The notes: generated by a model from the letters alone, not told the origin. 64,000 nucleotides of DNA from Aureobasidium sp. EXF-3400 (GCA_024195585.1 SWBL01000054.1:123223-187222), one strand, 5' to 3'. Positions 51,750 through 63,910 are shown, numbered from the stretch's first letter. A program made the numbers and translations.

Positions 51750-54661
51750 CTAGTGGTTGCGCTGGAGACTCTGCTGTTTTGCCTGTGAATATGGGTCAGT
51801 ACAATGCTCGCTCTGGTCGGAAAGTAGAATGAGAGCTTACCTTCATCATTTCGATTCTGGCCTTCAGGTTTTGTGTCACCTCGGCAGCACGTCTCCAACT
51901 CTCAACACCACCGGCCGCGCCTTCACCACCTTGTGGCCTTGACATTGACGATCTTTGAATACCAGAATCTGCGCCCATAGCTGCTCCGTAGCCCTGCTCC
52001 ATGTTGCTACCAGGTCTACTGCCACTGCCACTGCGTTGCAGGCCAGAGACCGCAGGACTAGCACGGCCGCTGCTTGAGTGATCCAGTGATGGCGCGTTCG
52101 AACTTCTGAATCCGCTCACGGGACTCGTGATGCGTTCCAGACCGGCTGCTGCGTCGCTGTGCTCCTTTGTCTCGCCGCTGGGCTCTCGTGATTGAGACGA
52201 TGGGTATGACATGCCTGCTCCTGGACGTCCGAACTGAGGTCGAGGTGGACCCATGCCACCCATGGGCGTGTCGTAGTGTCTCATTCCATTGGCGCCGTTG
52301 CTCTCAGAGTAGCCACTGTTGTGCATCTGAGTGTCTTGGTTGTGATCACGCTCGACACGTCCCAGACGAGCCACTTCACGCTTCAGTCTGTCGACTTCGC
52401 GAGCAAGACCGGCTGCACGTTCCTCGGCAGCTTCGGCATCGCTTCGCGCGCGGACTAGTTGAGTCTCCTTAGCTTTGATACCCAACACGTCACGAGTGTG
52501 GTCTTCAATGAGCTGTGCGTTCTGGTTCTGGAGTTCGTGAATCTGACTGTTGAGCCTCATCTTATCCGTTCTCAGTTCACTATTCTGAGAACGAAGGTAT
52601 TCAGCTTCTGAACGCAGATCCGAGAGTTCTGATCTTTCTGCCAGGCTCAACACTGAAGGGGCTGCTTGTGGAGGTGGGGCATATTCCTGAGGAGGTTCGT
52701 TTGTACTCTGGTTGAATGAGTTGGTTGGCTTGCCTAGTGGTCTGGACGCGAGACTACGGGGTGCTGCGAGACCCGAGCGCGGTGCAGGAGCGGGTGTCGG
52801 TGGGTCGTCCAACATCTCCACGTCTTCAGAGGGCACTCTTCTGGGCGAGGCGGCTGGTGGAGCCATACCAGGCTTTCTCATCTTTGATCCTGGTGCTGCA
52901 AGTCCCGATTTGAGGCCGCCTGGTCTGCTAGTTGGGCGAGCAGCTAACGGTGCTGCAGCTGGAGGTTCTTCCGGTGTGGCAGGCCTGACAGGTGCGGGCG
53001 CAGCCTTCTTCACACCCGGTGCGGGACGTCTTCCAGGGGCGGGCTTCTTTACAGGAGCTGCGGCAGGCTTAGGGGGAGGAGCAGCCTTAGGCTTCCATTT
53101 GACCTTTACTTCAGCGTTATCGCAATACTCCTTGATCTTGTTCTTCTTGATGTCGTCGATGCCGTCGAGATGAGGAAGCATGTTGCGATCAGTCATGATC
53201 TTCCACAACGTTCCAAGAATTTCAGCGGCTGCTTCTCTAGGTGGCGCTTGAGAGTCTGCAAGCAGAGTTTTGGCAGCGTCAGACATAGTCTTGAGCTCAG
53301 CGGGCGGGGGCACCTCCCTGAGGTTCTTCAGACAGCGTACAAGCACACGAGCAGATTCGAGCTTGACTTGAGGAGTCTTGTGCTTGAAAGCCTCAAGCAT
53401 CTCTTCAAGGTTATCTGTCAGACCAGTAGCAGAGACGACGGCGTCGCAAGCGGCAGCAAGAGCGTCAGTGACAGTCTGCTTCTTCTCTTTGAGACGCTCG
53501 AGCATGGGTGACATGATGGTGGAACGGTATCTTGAGAAACTCTTCTTCAAGCCCTTTGCGAGCACTTCAACACAGTTCGCAGCCGCAATGACACAAGCAA
53601 CGTTGGCATCCTTCATGCTCTTTGCAAGGCCACGCATGACATCGTCGAAGGGGCCTTCCTGGATGGCGGGTTGATTGGCCGCGGTGAAGAGCTCTTCAAG
53701 AGCCTCCTTACGGTCCTTCCATTTCGACGAGTTCAGACGCTCGCTGAAATCTGCTGGCACCTTTGACATAACATCGACCACCTCAAATTCGGGTTCCAGG
53801 TCAATCGCGCCTTCCTCATCGTCGTCTTCGGCCTGTTCGGCTGGAGCGTCGCCTGCCTCCTCTGCTGCCTCTTGCGCAGCTTGTTGAGACCTAAGCAGCC
53901 TCTCTTGCGTCGGCTTGTCGTCTTTGACCTTCTCGAAGAGTTTGTCTAGATCCGTCTGTTGGACGGGCTTGAGCTCACCCCAGAAAAGGGGCTTCATGGC
54001 TTCCTTCAGCCATCGGTAGAGCTCGACTGTGAGATTTTGTGCCTCGGCGCGCACGTTCTTGTCTGCATGGCCGTAGACTTTGGGTAGGAGTTTGATGATC
54101 GGTTTGGGCTCGACGGTCTTGCAGCCGTATGCGTGGTAGATGGCGGTGAGAGACTGCAAGGCAGCGACGATGACCTTTGGTGTTTTTGCGGACAGGAGGG
54201 GAATGAGCTCTTCGATGACGGGGTCGGCTACGTCGAGTTCGACGTAAAGCAGGAGAGCCTCGATGGCGGCGGCTTTTGCGGCAGGGCGGCCTGTTACGCC
54301 CTTCTCAACAATAGGCTGGATTGTTGATGTGCGGGTGCTGGCGAGTGTGTGTCAGTTTGGTTGGCAAGGCAGAATAACATGGTAGAGTTGCGCACCGAGT
54401 ACAGCCAGACTTGCCAGCAATCTCAAGGAAGGCATTGAGCGCATTGAGACCTTCGGCTTGAGCAGCAACGTTCGCGTCGGCTACAGCGCCTTTCCAGATG
54501 TTGGAATCTGCAGTAAAGTCCTTGACGAGGGGGTCGCTCGGTTGTGCCGTCTTGAATTCTTTTGTAGCAGCTTCATATGCTTCCTTACGGACCTTCCAGT
54601 TCTTGTTTACGAAGCGGTCGGCCAGGGGCAGTTTGCTGAAATCTTCTTGCTCTTCAGCCAT
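51750..54661 (-). CDS. alp14: XMAP215/Dis1-family microtubule polymerase (Alp14/Stu2)
   Basis: Three exons on minus: 54661-54396, 54337-51841 and 51782-51750; introns of 58 nt each; 931 aa. Two TOG domains made of HEAT-like repeats: TOG1 about 1-240 (ADRFVNKNWKVRKEAYEAA, and VEKGVTGRPAAKAAAIEALL after the splice) and TOG2 about 279-490 (SERLNSSKWKDRKEALEEL). A basic Pro/Ala/Lys-rich microtubule-binding region follows (about 500-640), then a long coiled coil (about 652-750) for dimerisation and a Ser/Gly tail with a terminal helix (ARIEMMK). TOG domains bind tubulin dimers and feed them to plus ends and kinetochores. Two TOGs plus a coiled coil is the fungal arrangement. The last exon encodes only ten residues (AKQQSLQRNH). 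Head to head with LIS1. Confidence 0.94.
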
Positions 54662-55180
54662 GTTGGCGGGATGTCGGAGTGTTTAGACGCAGTTGGTGGT
54701 GGGGATAGAGAAACAATGGCTGTATAGCGGGTGTGGAATGCGATGGACGATGGGCGACCAGCGACGGCAGGCAGGATGGCGCTGCGTCGTGTTGTTCAGG
54801 TTTCAGTGTTGAACGAGATTGGCCGTCTCGTCATGGGAGTTGTTGTATTGGCAGAAGAATATCGCTTTCTCAGGCCCGACCACAACAAACACAACAGCCT
54901 GCCAAAGCCCAAAGCCAAATTCCGTCTGACGGCATCGGGCAGCATGCGACAACTGCAGCGAGACTCGACCAATTCACTGCTACACACCTAACATACCTGC
55001 GCCTTCCCTATTGTCTCAATTGCTCGCTCAAGTTGCAGCTGAAACTCGCGACTTCCCCTTTTTCTAAACGATTCAAGCATCCTCACCGCCGCTTGTTCTG
55101 TCTGCCAACAGCTTCCCCCACCTCCGTCACTGCTACCAACCACCCAATTACTCAAAGAGTTGTTATGCGCAACCACCACA
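54662..55180. promoter_or_regulatory. Bidirectional promoter region, Alp14 / LIS1
   Basis: 519 bp between two divergent starts, with no gene inside. It is likely to serve both genes, which both act on microtubules. Confidence 0.5.
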
Positions 55181-56662
55181 ATGTCCAACCTCTTGACTCA
55201 GCGACAAGCTGAAGAACTGTGCGTCTCCCGAACCCAATCCGAATGCTGTTGGCTGATGTGCTGATAGCCACAAGTCTCTAATTGCCTACCTCACTGCCGC
55301 CGGCTTGACAAACACGGCTGCATCCCTCCGCGAAGAACTCAATATCGGCGACGAGTTCGATGATGCTACGCGAAAAAAGTATGAGGGCCTCTTGGAGAAG
55401 AAGTGGACCAGTGTTGTCCGCTTGCAAAAGAAGGTGAGCAATCGTCTCTGTCGAACGCGACTCGTTTGATCAACATCCTTACGCTTCACTAGATAATGGA
55501 CCTTGAATCACGCAACACAACCCTACAAACAGAACTCGATACCGCCACCCCTACTTCAGTGTCGCGTCGCAATCAGGACCCCGCCACCTGGCTACCACGA
55601 TCCCCAGCCCGTCACACCCTCCAATCTCACCGTCAACCCGTCACATGTGTCGCCTTTCATCCTGTCTTTTCCTCTCTGGCTTCGGGTTCCGAGGACGCGA
55701 CAATCAAGATCTGGGATTGGGAGCTGGGTGAACTTGAACGCACAATCAAAGGTCACACGAAAGGTGTTCTCGACATTGACTATGGTGGTCCGCGCGGAGG
55801 CACGCTTCTCGCCAGCTGTAGTTCTGATCTGACCATCAAGCTTTGGGACCCGAGCGACGAGTACAAGAATATCCGCACCCTACCCGGCCATGACCATAGT
55901 GTGTCTGCTGTGCGCTTCATTCCCTCAGGCGCGGCTGGTGCCCCGTCTAGTGGAAACCTCTTGGCCAGTGCTAGTAGAGACAAGACCATCAGGATCTGGG
56001 ACGTAACAACTGGCTACTGCGTCAAGACCATCCGTGGTCACGCCGATTGGGTGCGCGACGTCGCTCCTAGTTTCGATGGCCGATGGCTGCTCTCTGTTGG
56101 AAACGACCAGACTGCTCGCTTGTGGGACACACAATCTGGTGATGCAAAGGTCACCTTTGTCGGTCATGAGCACGTAATCGAATGTTGCACTTTTGCTCCG
56201 GCAGCAGCATATCCCCATCTGGCTTCAATGGCAGGTCTCAAGAAAGCCCCTCCAGCAACCAGTTCCGCCGAGTTTGTCGCTACTGCTGGTCGTGACAAGC
56301 TTATCAAGCTGTGGGATGCCAGAGGAACTTTGATCAAAACACTTGTCGGCCACGACAATTGGGTGCGAGCTCTGCTGTTCCACCCAGGAGGCAAATACCT
56401 TCTTAGTTGCGCCGACGACAAAACGATACGCTGCTGGGACCTGTCGCAAGAAGGAAAATGCGTCAAGAACATTGAAGATGCCCATGGCCACTTCGTCAGC
56501 AGTATGCGCTGGGCACCAGGTGTGATCAAAGATGCTGCAGCTGCCAACAACGACGCCGCTACCAACGGATCCAAACCAGGTGACGAAGCGGCCAAAATCA
56601 GTATTCGCTGTGTCATTGCAACAGGCAGTGTCGATCTGAACGTCCGAGTCTTTGCATCATAG
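55181..56662 (+). CDS. pac1: LIS1/PAC1/NudF dynein regulator
   Basis: Three exons: 55181-55218 (38 nt), 55268-55433 and 55493-56662; introns 49 and 59 nt; 457 aa. The splices give the LisH domain ([18 protein letters not shown], about 4-35), then a coiled coil (about 50-85) and seven WD40 repeats from about residue 100 (for example [53 protein letters not shown]). The late WD40 unit includes a Gly/Ser insert near residue 430. LIS1 dimerises through LisH and holds dynein on microtubule plus ends; in filamentous fungi it is needed for nuclear migration. Length and layout are standard for the family. Confidence 0.96.
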
Positions 56663-57741
56663 TCTACTTCCATGTTCCTATTCATCATCGGTATGGAGTA
56701 TTCGGCGCATGAAGAAGGGAGTTTCTCAAAGGTGCTTTTACTGTACATGGTTTATTTCCCTGTTTCTTTTTCAGCATTGATCATGGCGTATCTCTTGCTT
56801 GTCCGACATCATCATCCATATCATCCTTCCTCTTCGTTCATACCCTTGATTCTAGGGAAGGCCGGCGTTTGTTTTAGTCTATTTTCTGCTGTCCTCAAAG
56901 TCGAAGGAACGCAAATCATAGATTTCTATCCCCAATCTCCTTCTCTCGAATCTCTCCAAAACAACTTGTACACATCTGAGCATATGCCCAGGTTCACGAG
57001 AGCTCTTCCAGACCGTTTTTCTTTTCTACAATCGGATGATGAGGACAGGGTTGTATCCCTGACAATCACTTTGAGCCTTGTCATCGACATTGCTCGAGCA
57101 TCGTTAACATATCGGCATATTTTACCTTCTCGAAATGGTTTTATGGTTATATTGGACGTAATCTGTGGATGCTGGACTGTCAAGTCGAGTCTGGGATGAG
57201 CAATGTTCAAACACAGCTTTGTGGAATCGTTTCAGCATGAACGCAGATGAGACTGTAGAGTTTCACGCTCAGATATTCTGTGTGCTTGAACTTTGAGTGT
57301 GTGTAGAGTTTTTATATCCGTGTTAATGTTACTTCTCTGTATAACTCTCTCGCATCGTTCCTCAAATGATTAAGAGCTACTAGATGGGTTTGTACATAGA
57401 TAGAGATGAATGTGATCAACATGCCAATGGATGTCGGGAAAGCTTTCGCCCGGGGGCCGAAGGAAGTTCGAAAGCGAAGGCCATCGTCAGAGCGCGGCTG
57501 AAAATAGTGAGATGACGCTACTTTTGATCCGCCTTCGCTGGGCATCCCTTAGATACGAAGCCGTGTATCTTGTTGAATTGTTACACCTCTTCCTCCGAAT
57601 TCTCAGTTCCATCTGTCATATTCAACGTATTGCGTGTTGTTGTCGAAGCTTCTTTAGCATCATTTTTCGACATCCAATCCCTGTGTCGCCTTGTACAAAG
57701 TACCCCTCCATCGATTAAAGCTTCCAGACACATACCCAAAG
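56663..57741. other. Intergenic region, LIS1 to Sec14-like gene
   Basis: 1.08 kb. A 175-codon ATG frame (56672-57199) begins ten bases after the LIS1 stop; its composition (His-Pro runs, hydrophobic scatter) does not look like a conserved protein and it is not annotated. The remainder should hold the promoter of the Sec14-like gene. Confidence 0.45.
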
Positions 57742-58902
57742 ATGGCATCGCAGGTATTGAGCGAATCCCAGTATACTCAAAGAAAGTAGCGTCTGACAAT
57801 CAAAGACTTCGAGCAAAGCTCCCTCCCTCTCAGCTGGCTCTGAGGCTGTTATCGACCCTGCCCCTACTGGTCCTATCAAGACTCCCTTGACCGTCGCTCT
57901 GCCCGAATGCAAACCAACCCCTCCTGCGGCCTTGACTGCCGATCAAGAGTCCAAGTACGCTTCAATACTCTCGACTGTTTCCACGTGGACCACAATTCCT
58001 AGCAACACACTCAAGGATGCCACAAACGAGCCTATCACAGAAAACGAGCGCATGTGGTTGACTCGCGAGTGTCTCCTTCGCTACCTCCGCGCTACCAAGT
58101 GGGATGTTCCCGGTGCTCTCAAGCGTCTGCAAGGAACTCTTTCCTGGAGACGCGAGTATGGTGCTGATACCTTCACCGCCGATTACATTTCTCCTGAGAA
58201 TGAGACGGGTAAACAGGTTATCATGGGCTACGACATCAATGCTCGCCCCTGTCTGTACCTCAACCCTGGCAAGCAGAACACAAAGAACAGCGACCGCCAA
58301 ATTCACCACCTGGCCTTCATGCTGGATAGAGTCATCGACATGATGGGCCCTGGACAAGAGACGACTGCCCTGCTTATCAACTTCAAGGGTGCCACCAGCG
58401 GCAGCACTCCTAGCGTTGGCCAGGCCAGACAGGTCTTGAACATCCTGCAAAACCACAATCCCGAGAGACTCGGCAGAGCTCTGATCTCTCAGTGTAAGTA
58501 AAAGCCGCATATCACTGCGAGTATATCCACTGACCCGCAATAGTGCCTTGGTACGTCAGCACCTTCTTTAAGCTCATCTCGCCCTTCATCGACCCCGTCA
58601 CCAAGGAGAAGATGAAGTTCAATGAGGATCTCAAGAAGTACGTTCCTACAAAACAGCTATGGAAGGACTACGGTGGTGAGCTCAACTTCGACTACGACCA
58701 CAAGGCCTACTGGCCCGCTTTGAACAAGGAGTGCGATAGACGCCGGGAAGCATACAAGCAGCGCTGGGTCGAGGCTGGCAAGCAGATCGGTGAATACGAA
58801 GAGTACCTCCGTGGAGGTCAGCAGAAGCCTCTCCGTGACATCTCAGGCAAAGCAGCAAGTGTCAACGATGAGACCCCCGACATTGCCAGTCTGAAGGTTT
58901 AA
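57742..58902 (+). CDS. CRAL-TRIO (Sec14-like) phosphatidylinositol transfer protein, Pdr16-like
   Basis: Three exons: 57742-57753 (12 nt, MASQ), 57806-58493 and 58544-58902; introns 52 and 50 nt; 352 aa. The first splice (GTATTG donor, CTGAC branch) is modestly weak but is the only phase-consistent ATG found for the open frame. CRAL-TRIO N-terminal helix region about 75-125 (LLRYLRATKWDVPGALKRLQ), then the lipid-binding domain (about 130-275) with VIDMMGPGQETTALLINFKG and ILQNHNPERLGRALISQLPW across the second splice, which rebuilds a Leu codon. The layout fits Pdr16/Sfh3-like proteins, which move phosphatidylinositol and sterols between membranes. Expected cytosolic or lipid-droplet associated. 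A downstream start inside exon 2 cannot be excluded. Confidence 0.82.
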
Positions 58903-60118
58903 GATGATACAAAAGTCTGGCTTTGCTGGCAGAGCCCCATCGAAACTATGGTTAGAGCAGCATATGGGCAGGCGTTATATTTATTTTCTGGATCGATCTT
59001 CTCTTGGAAGATTCTCAAAAAGCACACCACAGAACGCGTCACAGAGATATAGAAGTATAAAAGGTTCCGCGGCATGTTAAAAGTACGCTAGAAATCACAT
59101 CATTGCCATCATCCCACCACTTTTCAGGCGAGCAGCTTCTTTTGGATAATCTTGCTGCCAGAAATTGGTCATACAAGTAGTTATCAGTCTATCATGCAAA
59201 GACCATCGCTTGTTATCAAAGGACCCTCAAAGATTGGCAAAGTAGCAGCCCCTATAAGGAGCAAAATAGGGTTCGGTTGACTACTCTGGGGCATTCTGCG
59301 GGATGTTCTTCAGCCCCACCACCTGGAAGTTACGGACAAGCAAAAAGCCAAAAACTCGCAATAGGAAGAATACCAAGCAAACCGATCTGTCACCTGGAGT
59401 CAGATTAGCAGCCTCACTGCTTGCCGGGCAATAAGACGGTGATTGATTTTGAGGAACTCTAAACCAAGAATTGGCAAGACAATGACGCTAAGTCGAATCA
59501 AAAGTTGATTGTGTTGATTATGTGCCAAGAGGGCATTTGCGTGTGAGGCGCGCCTGTTGTGGGGTTCAACTGGAGAGCGAGAGCCAACCGTCGTCACTCC
59601 GCCGTTTTTCGCCGCTTGTCAGCTATTTTCCTTGAAGCCTCCTATGACTTCAATTCACGTCCAAACGGCTGTCGCAGTCGCTGTGTCTGTCGCGGGAATT
59701 TCGACAAGAGAGTAGCGAATCTGCTGGCCCAAGATTGGACTCTCACACTCAACTTATCAGCCGCAATCACTTCCCGATCTCAGAGTTCTACTAACGTGCT
59801 CGCTTGGCTTCATACCCGCCAAGGTCGGCAAAGAGTCAGCGACAAGACTTTCGTTCTTGGTCAACAGATCTTGGTTCCTGCTTCTTCGGTCTTTGGATAA
59901 CTCGCCTTCTTTTCGTCCCTACGACTCTTTCGTCTTTACGACGACATATCACCCCGATACACACCACCATAGCCTTTAGGAGCGGCGACTGGGCGCACCG
60001 ACGACTGGATGCAACTGACAACTATTCTGGCTCCCCCCGACCCCGATAACCAAGATACGAGACCTTAATACGACCATCGCTTCGTTATCATTACCTATCA
60101 CTTACCCATCCTGCCATC
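58903..60118. other. Intergenic region upstream of NHA1-like antiporter
   Basis: 1.2 kb with short frames only. The plus strand near 59580-60118 is TC-rich, and a long leader for the antiporter gene is likely. No gene, tRNA or transposon recognised. Confidence 0.45.
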
Positions 60119-63100
60119 ATGGCTTGGGAACACCTGAGCGTCGACAAGCCGCATCTGGTCTACATCATCCTCGGAGGGTTTACCAGTCTGTTCATGCTAT
60201 GTTCGTCACTCATTAAAGAAAAACTATACATCGGCGAGGCCACCGTCGCCACCATCTGCGGTATCATCTTTGGTCCGCATGCCGCCAACCTCATCGATCC
60301 TACTACATGGGGAAACGAGGATAGAATCACACTCGAGTTCGCACGTATCGTCCTCGTCGTCCAATGTTTCGCTGTAGGGGTCGAACTGCCAAAGTTCTAC
60401 ATGGAGCGCCACTGGAGATCCGTTACTCTTCTCCTGATTCCCGTTATGACCTTCGGATGGCTCATCTCCAGTCTGTTCATCTGGGCCCTGATCCCACCAC
60501 TCAACTGGCTGGACAGTCTCTGCGTCGCTGCTTGTATCACTGCTACTGATCCCGTTCTGGCTTCCTCGGTCGTTGGTAAAGGCAAGTTCGCCCAGAGAGT
60601 TCCCAAGCATTTGAGAGATTTGCTCTCCGCTGAATCCGGTTGTAACGATGGTATGGCCTTCCCATTCATCTATCTGGCCATCTACATCATTCGCTACCAC
60701 CACCATCCTAACGAAGTCGCTCTTGAATGGTTCTGCGTATCGATTTTGTACGAGTGTGTTTTCGGTGCCGTCTATGGTGTTGTTGTTGGATACATTGCCC
60801 GCCATGCTGTCAGATATGCACACGAGCGCAACTTGATCGATCGTGAATCCTTCCTGGTGTTCTACTTTGTCCTGGCACTGTTCTGTGCTGGCTCTGGTTC
60901 TATTCTGGGCATGGATGATCTGCTCGTTGGATTCGCTTGTGGAGTTGGCTTCAGTAACGATGGTTGGTTCACAGAGAAGACGGAAGAGTCTCACGTCTCC
61001 AACGTTATCGATTTGCTCATTAACTTGGCCTTCTTCGTCTACTTTGGCACAATCATTCCTTGGGCTCAGTTCGACTCTTCGGTAATTGGCCTGAGTGCTT
61101 GGAGACTGGTCGTCCTGGCAATCTTGGTCCTGCTGTTCCGTCGCATTCCTATCATGCTTGCGCTAAAGCCGATCATTCCGGATATCAAAACCTGGAGAGA
61201 GGCGCTTTTCGCTGGGCACTTCGGTCCTATCGGTGTAGGTGCGATCTTTGTTGCCATCTTGGCTAGAGCCGAGCTCGAAACCGAGACCACAACGCCACTT
61301 GGCGAGCTACCTGAAGCTGGATTTGAACATCTCAACATTATCGAACTAATCTGGCCCATCACAACGTTCCTGGTCATAACTTCGATTCTTGTTCACGGAT
61401 CGTCGATTGCCGTCTTCACTCTTGGAAAGCACATTAACACCCTCACTTTGACAATGTCCTACACCCAGGCCAACGATGCGTCATGGATGGACAGACTCCC
61501 TCGTATTCAGTCGCGTTCCAAGACTTCCATGTCCCAACAGAGAACTGATGACACTGATGAGACCCTCGAAGAGAAGGGCGAATACGGTGCTTTCCCTCCC
61601 AACTTCCTTCGTCGTCAACGCGAAGATGATGAGCCTGCTCGCCCCTTGAGCAGACGTCGCTCGCGCAAGTCTCAATACGGCGCCGGAGGCCCCATCAGCG
61701 AATCAGCTATCAGGCCTCAACGCACCGACAGCGAGAAACTCGAGGAGTCCACTTCCCGTAGCGAGTCCGATGCTTCGCCAGATGCTGCAAAGGGCAAGCC
61801 ACACTCGCGTCCCGCCAAGCGTGACGACGATGAGCCTGATGAAGCCGGTGAGCCTGAGGGTGAGGTCTATGAGGAAGGCGGCGAGACTGTCTACGAAGAT
61901 GAAGAAGGCAATGTTCTCGCTGTCAAGAAGACTCATGCAGGTGACACTGACGAACAACGAGAGGAACGCGAACGAGATGAACTCAAGAAGCTGATGAGCG
62001 ACGAAAACATCCATCACGGTGTCGCCCGTAGAAAGGACGACCACACTGAAGGCGAAGAAGGAAATGTGATGCACGAGTTCAAGAAGGCTGGCGAAGAAGG
62101 ATTGAACGCAGTTGAACATCCTCAGAAGGAATGGCGCAAGAAGATGGCTAATCTTGGAGGTCTTCGTAAGAAGGAGGATCACAGTGACAAGCCAACAGAG
62201 AAGAAACACACTCAAAAGCGCGGTCCTGCTCGTGCTTACCAGTTCGGCAACACTATCATCGTCGAGGACGAAGATGGTGAGGTCATCAAGAAATACGACA
62301 TTGACGCACCGCCCAAGAAACCGAAGCAGCCAAAGGAGGGAGAAGCTGGCGCATCTGCCGAGGGTACCAGGCCCGCAGGCCTTACCAGACGAGGTCTCTC
62401 TCGCATGGGGACCGCCCTCAGTGTCACTGGACGCAAGGCCAACGAAACAGAACAAGGTGCTTCCAATGCCAGGGAAGAGAAGAGGAGACAAAAGGCCGAG
62501 AAGGAGGCCGAGGATGATGAGCGCCTGCGTTTCACTGTTGGCACTGGTGGCCAAAGAATGAGCAAAGCAGAGTTCGTCAGACAGATCTCGAGTCTGAACG
62601 CGAAGCAACGCGCATCTCTCGTCGAGGAGAGTGATCTCCCCGAAGCTGTCAAGAGGGAGGCAAGAGAAGGCGCCAAGAAGGGTAACGAGGAGTCGATCCC
62701 TTCTCGCCTGCAATCGATGCCCGACAACAGACCTGTCAGAATGTCCAGCGTGGATGGAACAAACCTCAAAGGCGAATCACCTGCAGAGGCTGGTCAATCC
62801 GGTCTGACCGACAACGCCAAGGTCAAGAGAATGCCGAGTCACAAAGACGCACCCTCTGGACCTGAAGGCCTGACTCTAGTCGACTCGAACGACGAAGCCG
62901 TACCCTTCCACGATGTTAGCGGTGATATCCGCCGATCAAGTGGAGCCGGGGAGACACCAGCCGAGAAACGACGCAGAGAAGCCCGCGAGCGCGCCGACCA
63001 ATCTCGTCAGGATACCATTGAGGAAGATAGCGAAGACGACGGCACCGAAAGAGTCCCGCCCGCTCGTCCCCAACAGGGGGTTCGCTACGTATCCGATGTC

Positions 63101-63460
63101 GAGTCCGAGACAGCCGCCGAGCGCCGCCGCAGAGAAGCCGCACTTGCACGAGGCAATGGAGATAATCCAGATACTGATTACTTTACCCGCGATGTTCGCG
63201 TTGCCAGCGGCAGCGCACGCCCTCGCAAATCCCGCCTCGACTCTGATACCGACGGTGAGACGGCTGCCGAGCGAAGACGCAGAGAAGGTGCTCTGGGACT
63301 CACGCAAGAAGACGAAAGCGACAGTGAGGACGAAGACGATGCCCCTCGCCAACCGCCTACCAACATCAGATTCGCCGAGCCACAAAAACCCCAGCAAGCT
63401 GCTACGTCTGCATCAGGCACGACCAGTCGTTTGCGCTGGGGCAAGAACAGAAAAGGATGA
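60119..63460 (+). CDS. nha1: Plasma-membrane Na+(K+)/H+ antiporter, NHA1/Sod2-type
   Basis: Single exon, 1113 aa. Twelve or so membrane helices occupy the first 440 residues. The transport motifs are present: ACITATDPVLASSVV and LLSAESGCNDGMAFPF, the Asn-Asp pair expected for ion exchange. The remaining 670 residues are a hydrophilic, highly charged cytoplasmic tail, typical of fungal Nha1 proteins, with basic and acidic blocks and a recurring ET(A/P)AExRRRE motif near the end. Role: export of Na+ (and K+) in exchange for H+, giving salt tolerance and pH control. The tail is thought to regulate activity in yeast. Length is within the family range. Confidence 0.95.
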   Translation: MAWEHLSVDKPHLVYIILGGFTSLFMLCSSLIKEKLYIGEATVATICGIIFGPHAANLIDPTTWGNEDRITLEFARIVLVVQCFAVGVELPKFYMERHWRSVTLLLIPVMTFGWLISSLFIWALIPPLNWLDSLCVAACITATDPVLASSVVGKGKFAQRVPKHLRDLLSAESGCNDGMAFPFIYLAIYIIRYHHHPNEVALEWFCVSILYECVFGAVYGVVVGYIARHAVRYAHERNLIDRESFLVFYFVLALFCAGSGSILGMDDLLVGFACGVGFSNDGWFTEKTEESHVSNVIDLLINLAFFVYFGTIIPWAQFDSSVIGLSAWRLVVLAILVLLFRRIPIMLALKPIIPDIKTWREALFAGHFGPIGVGAIFVAILARAELETETTTPLGELPEAGFEHLNIIELIWPITTFLVITSILVHGSSIAVFTLGKHINTLTLTMSYTQANDASWMDRLPRIQSRSKTSMSQQRTDDTDETLEEKGEYGAFPPNFLRRQREDDEPARPLSRRRSRKSQYGAGGPISESAIRPQRTDSEKLEESTSRSESDASPDAAKGKPHSRPAKRDDDEPDEAGEPEGEVYEEGGETVYEDEEGNVLAVKKTHAGDTDEQREERERDELKKLMSDENIHHGVARRKDDHTEGEEGNVMHEFKKAGEEGLNAVEHPQKEWRKKMANLGGLRKKEDHSDKPTEKKHTQKRGPARAYQFGNTIIVEDEDGEVIKKYDIDAPPKKPKQPKEGEAGASAEGTRPAGLTRRGLSRMGTALSVTGRKANETEQGASNAREEKRRQKAEKEAEDDERLRFTVGTGGQRMSKAEFVRQISSLNAKQRASLVEESDLPEAVKREAREGAKKGNEESIPSRLQSMPDNRPVRMSSVDGTNLKGESPAEAGQSGLTDNAKVKRMPSHKDAPSGPEGLTLVDSNDEAVPFHDVSGDIRRSSGAGETPAEKRRREARERADQSRQDTIEEDSEDDGTERVPPARPQQGVRYVSDVESETAAERRRREAALARGNGDNPDTDYFTRDVRVASGSARPRKSRLDSDTDGETAAERRRREGALGLTQEDESDSEDEDDAPRQPPTNIRFAEPQKPQQAATSASGTTSRLRWGKNRKG
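62941..63290 (+). repeat. Three diverged copies of ET(A/P)AE(R/K)RRRE in the antiporter tail
   Basis: Copies start near nt 62947, 63107 and 63258, about 150-160 nt apart, each preceded by an acidic Ser/Asp-rich stretch. They are in the same frame and share the coding core but differ at many third positions, so they are old repeats, not fresh duplications. Confidence 0.6.
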
Positions 63461-63910
63461 ACAACGAGATGAAGAAAGGGGAAAGCATGTGATTTTGCAT
63501 CAAAATACAGGTATATGGGTGTATTGCATATATGGGTGTTTCTCTTTCTCATCACAGAGGAGGTCTGTACATATTCTACCTTTTCTCTTTTCTGATGTCA
63601 AAGAGTGGTCGGTTTTCAAGTCAGCGAGGCGTATGGAGGAGGCTTGTTGTGTTCGTTTTATCTTCTTGCATGTGGTTTAACTTTTAGACAAAACATTTTT
63701 TGTAATCAGGTTCGTCCTTACTCTGTACATGACTTTTGTCTCACACCGTCAATTTGTTACTTGTGCCTCAATGCTAGTATGTCTATCGCTCCCTTGAGCA
63801 TCACTGGCTCCTGCAGGCACGGTCACAGTTCCTACCACTGATGTACGACAATAAGGATGATATGTTAAGCACCAGGATGATGTATATGCGTAGCAAAAAG
63901 GAATGCAAAA
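63461..63910. other. Region between NHA1 and 5S rRNA gene
   Basis: 450 bp of 3' UTR and spacer. A run AAAA at 63907-63910 (TTTT on minus) sits right after the 5S gene and fits an RNA polymerase III terminator. Confidence 0.5.

Noticed and set aside
56672..57199. 175-codon ATG frame just after the LIS1 stop
   Set aside because: No family-like pattern, odd His/Pro and hydrophobic scatter, and only ten bases from the LIS1 stop; likely 3' UTR.
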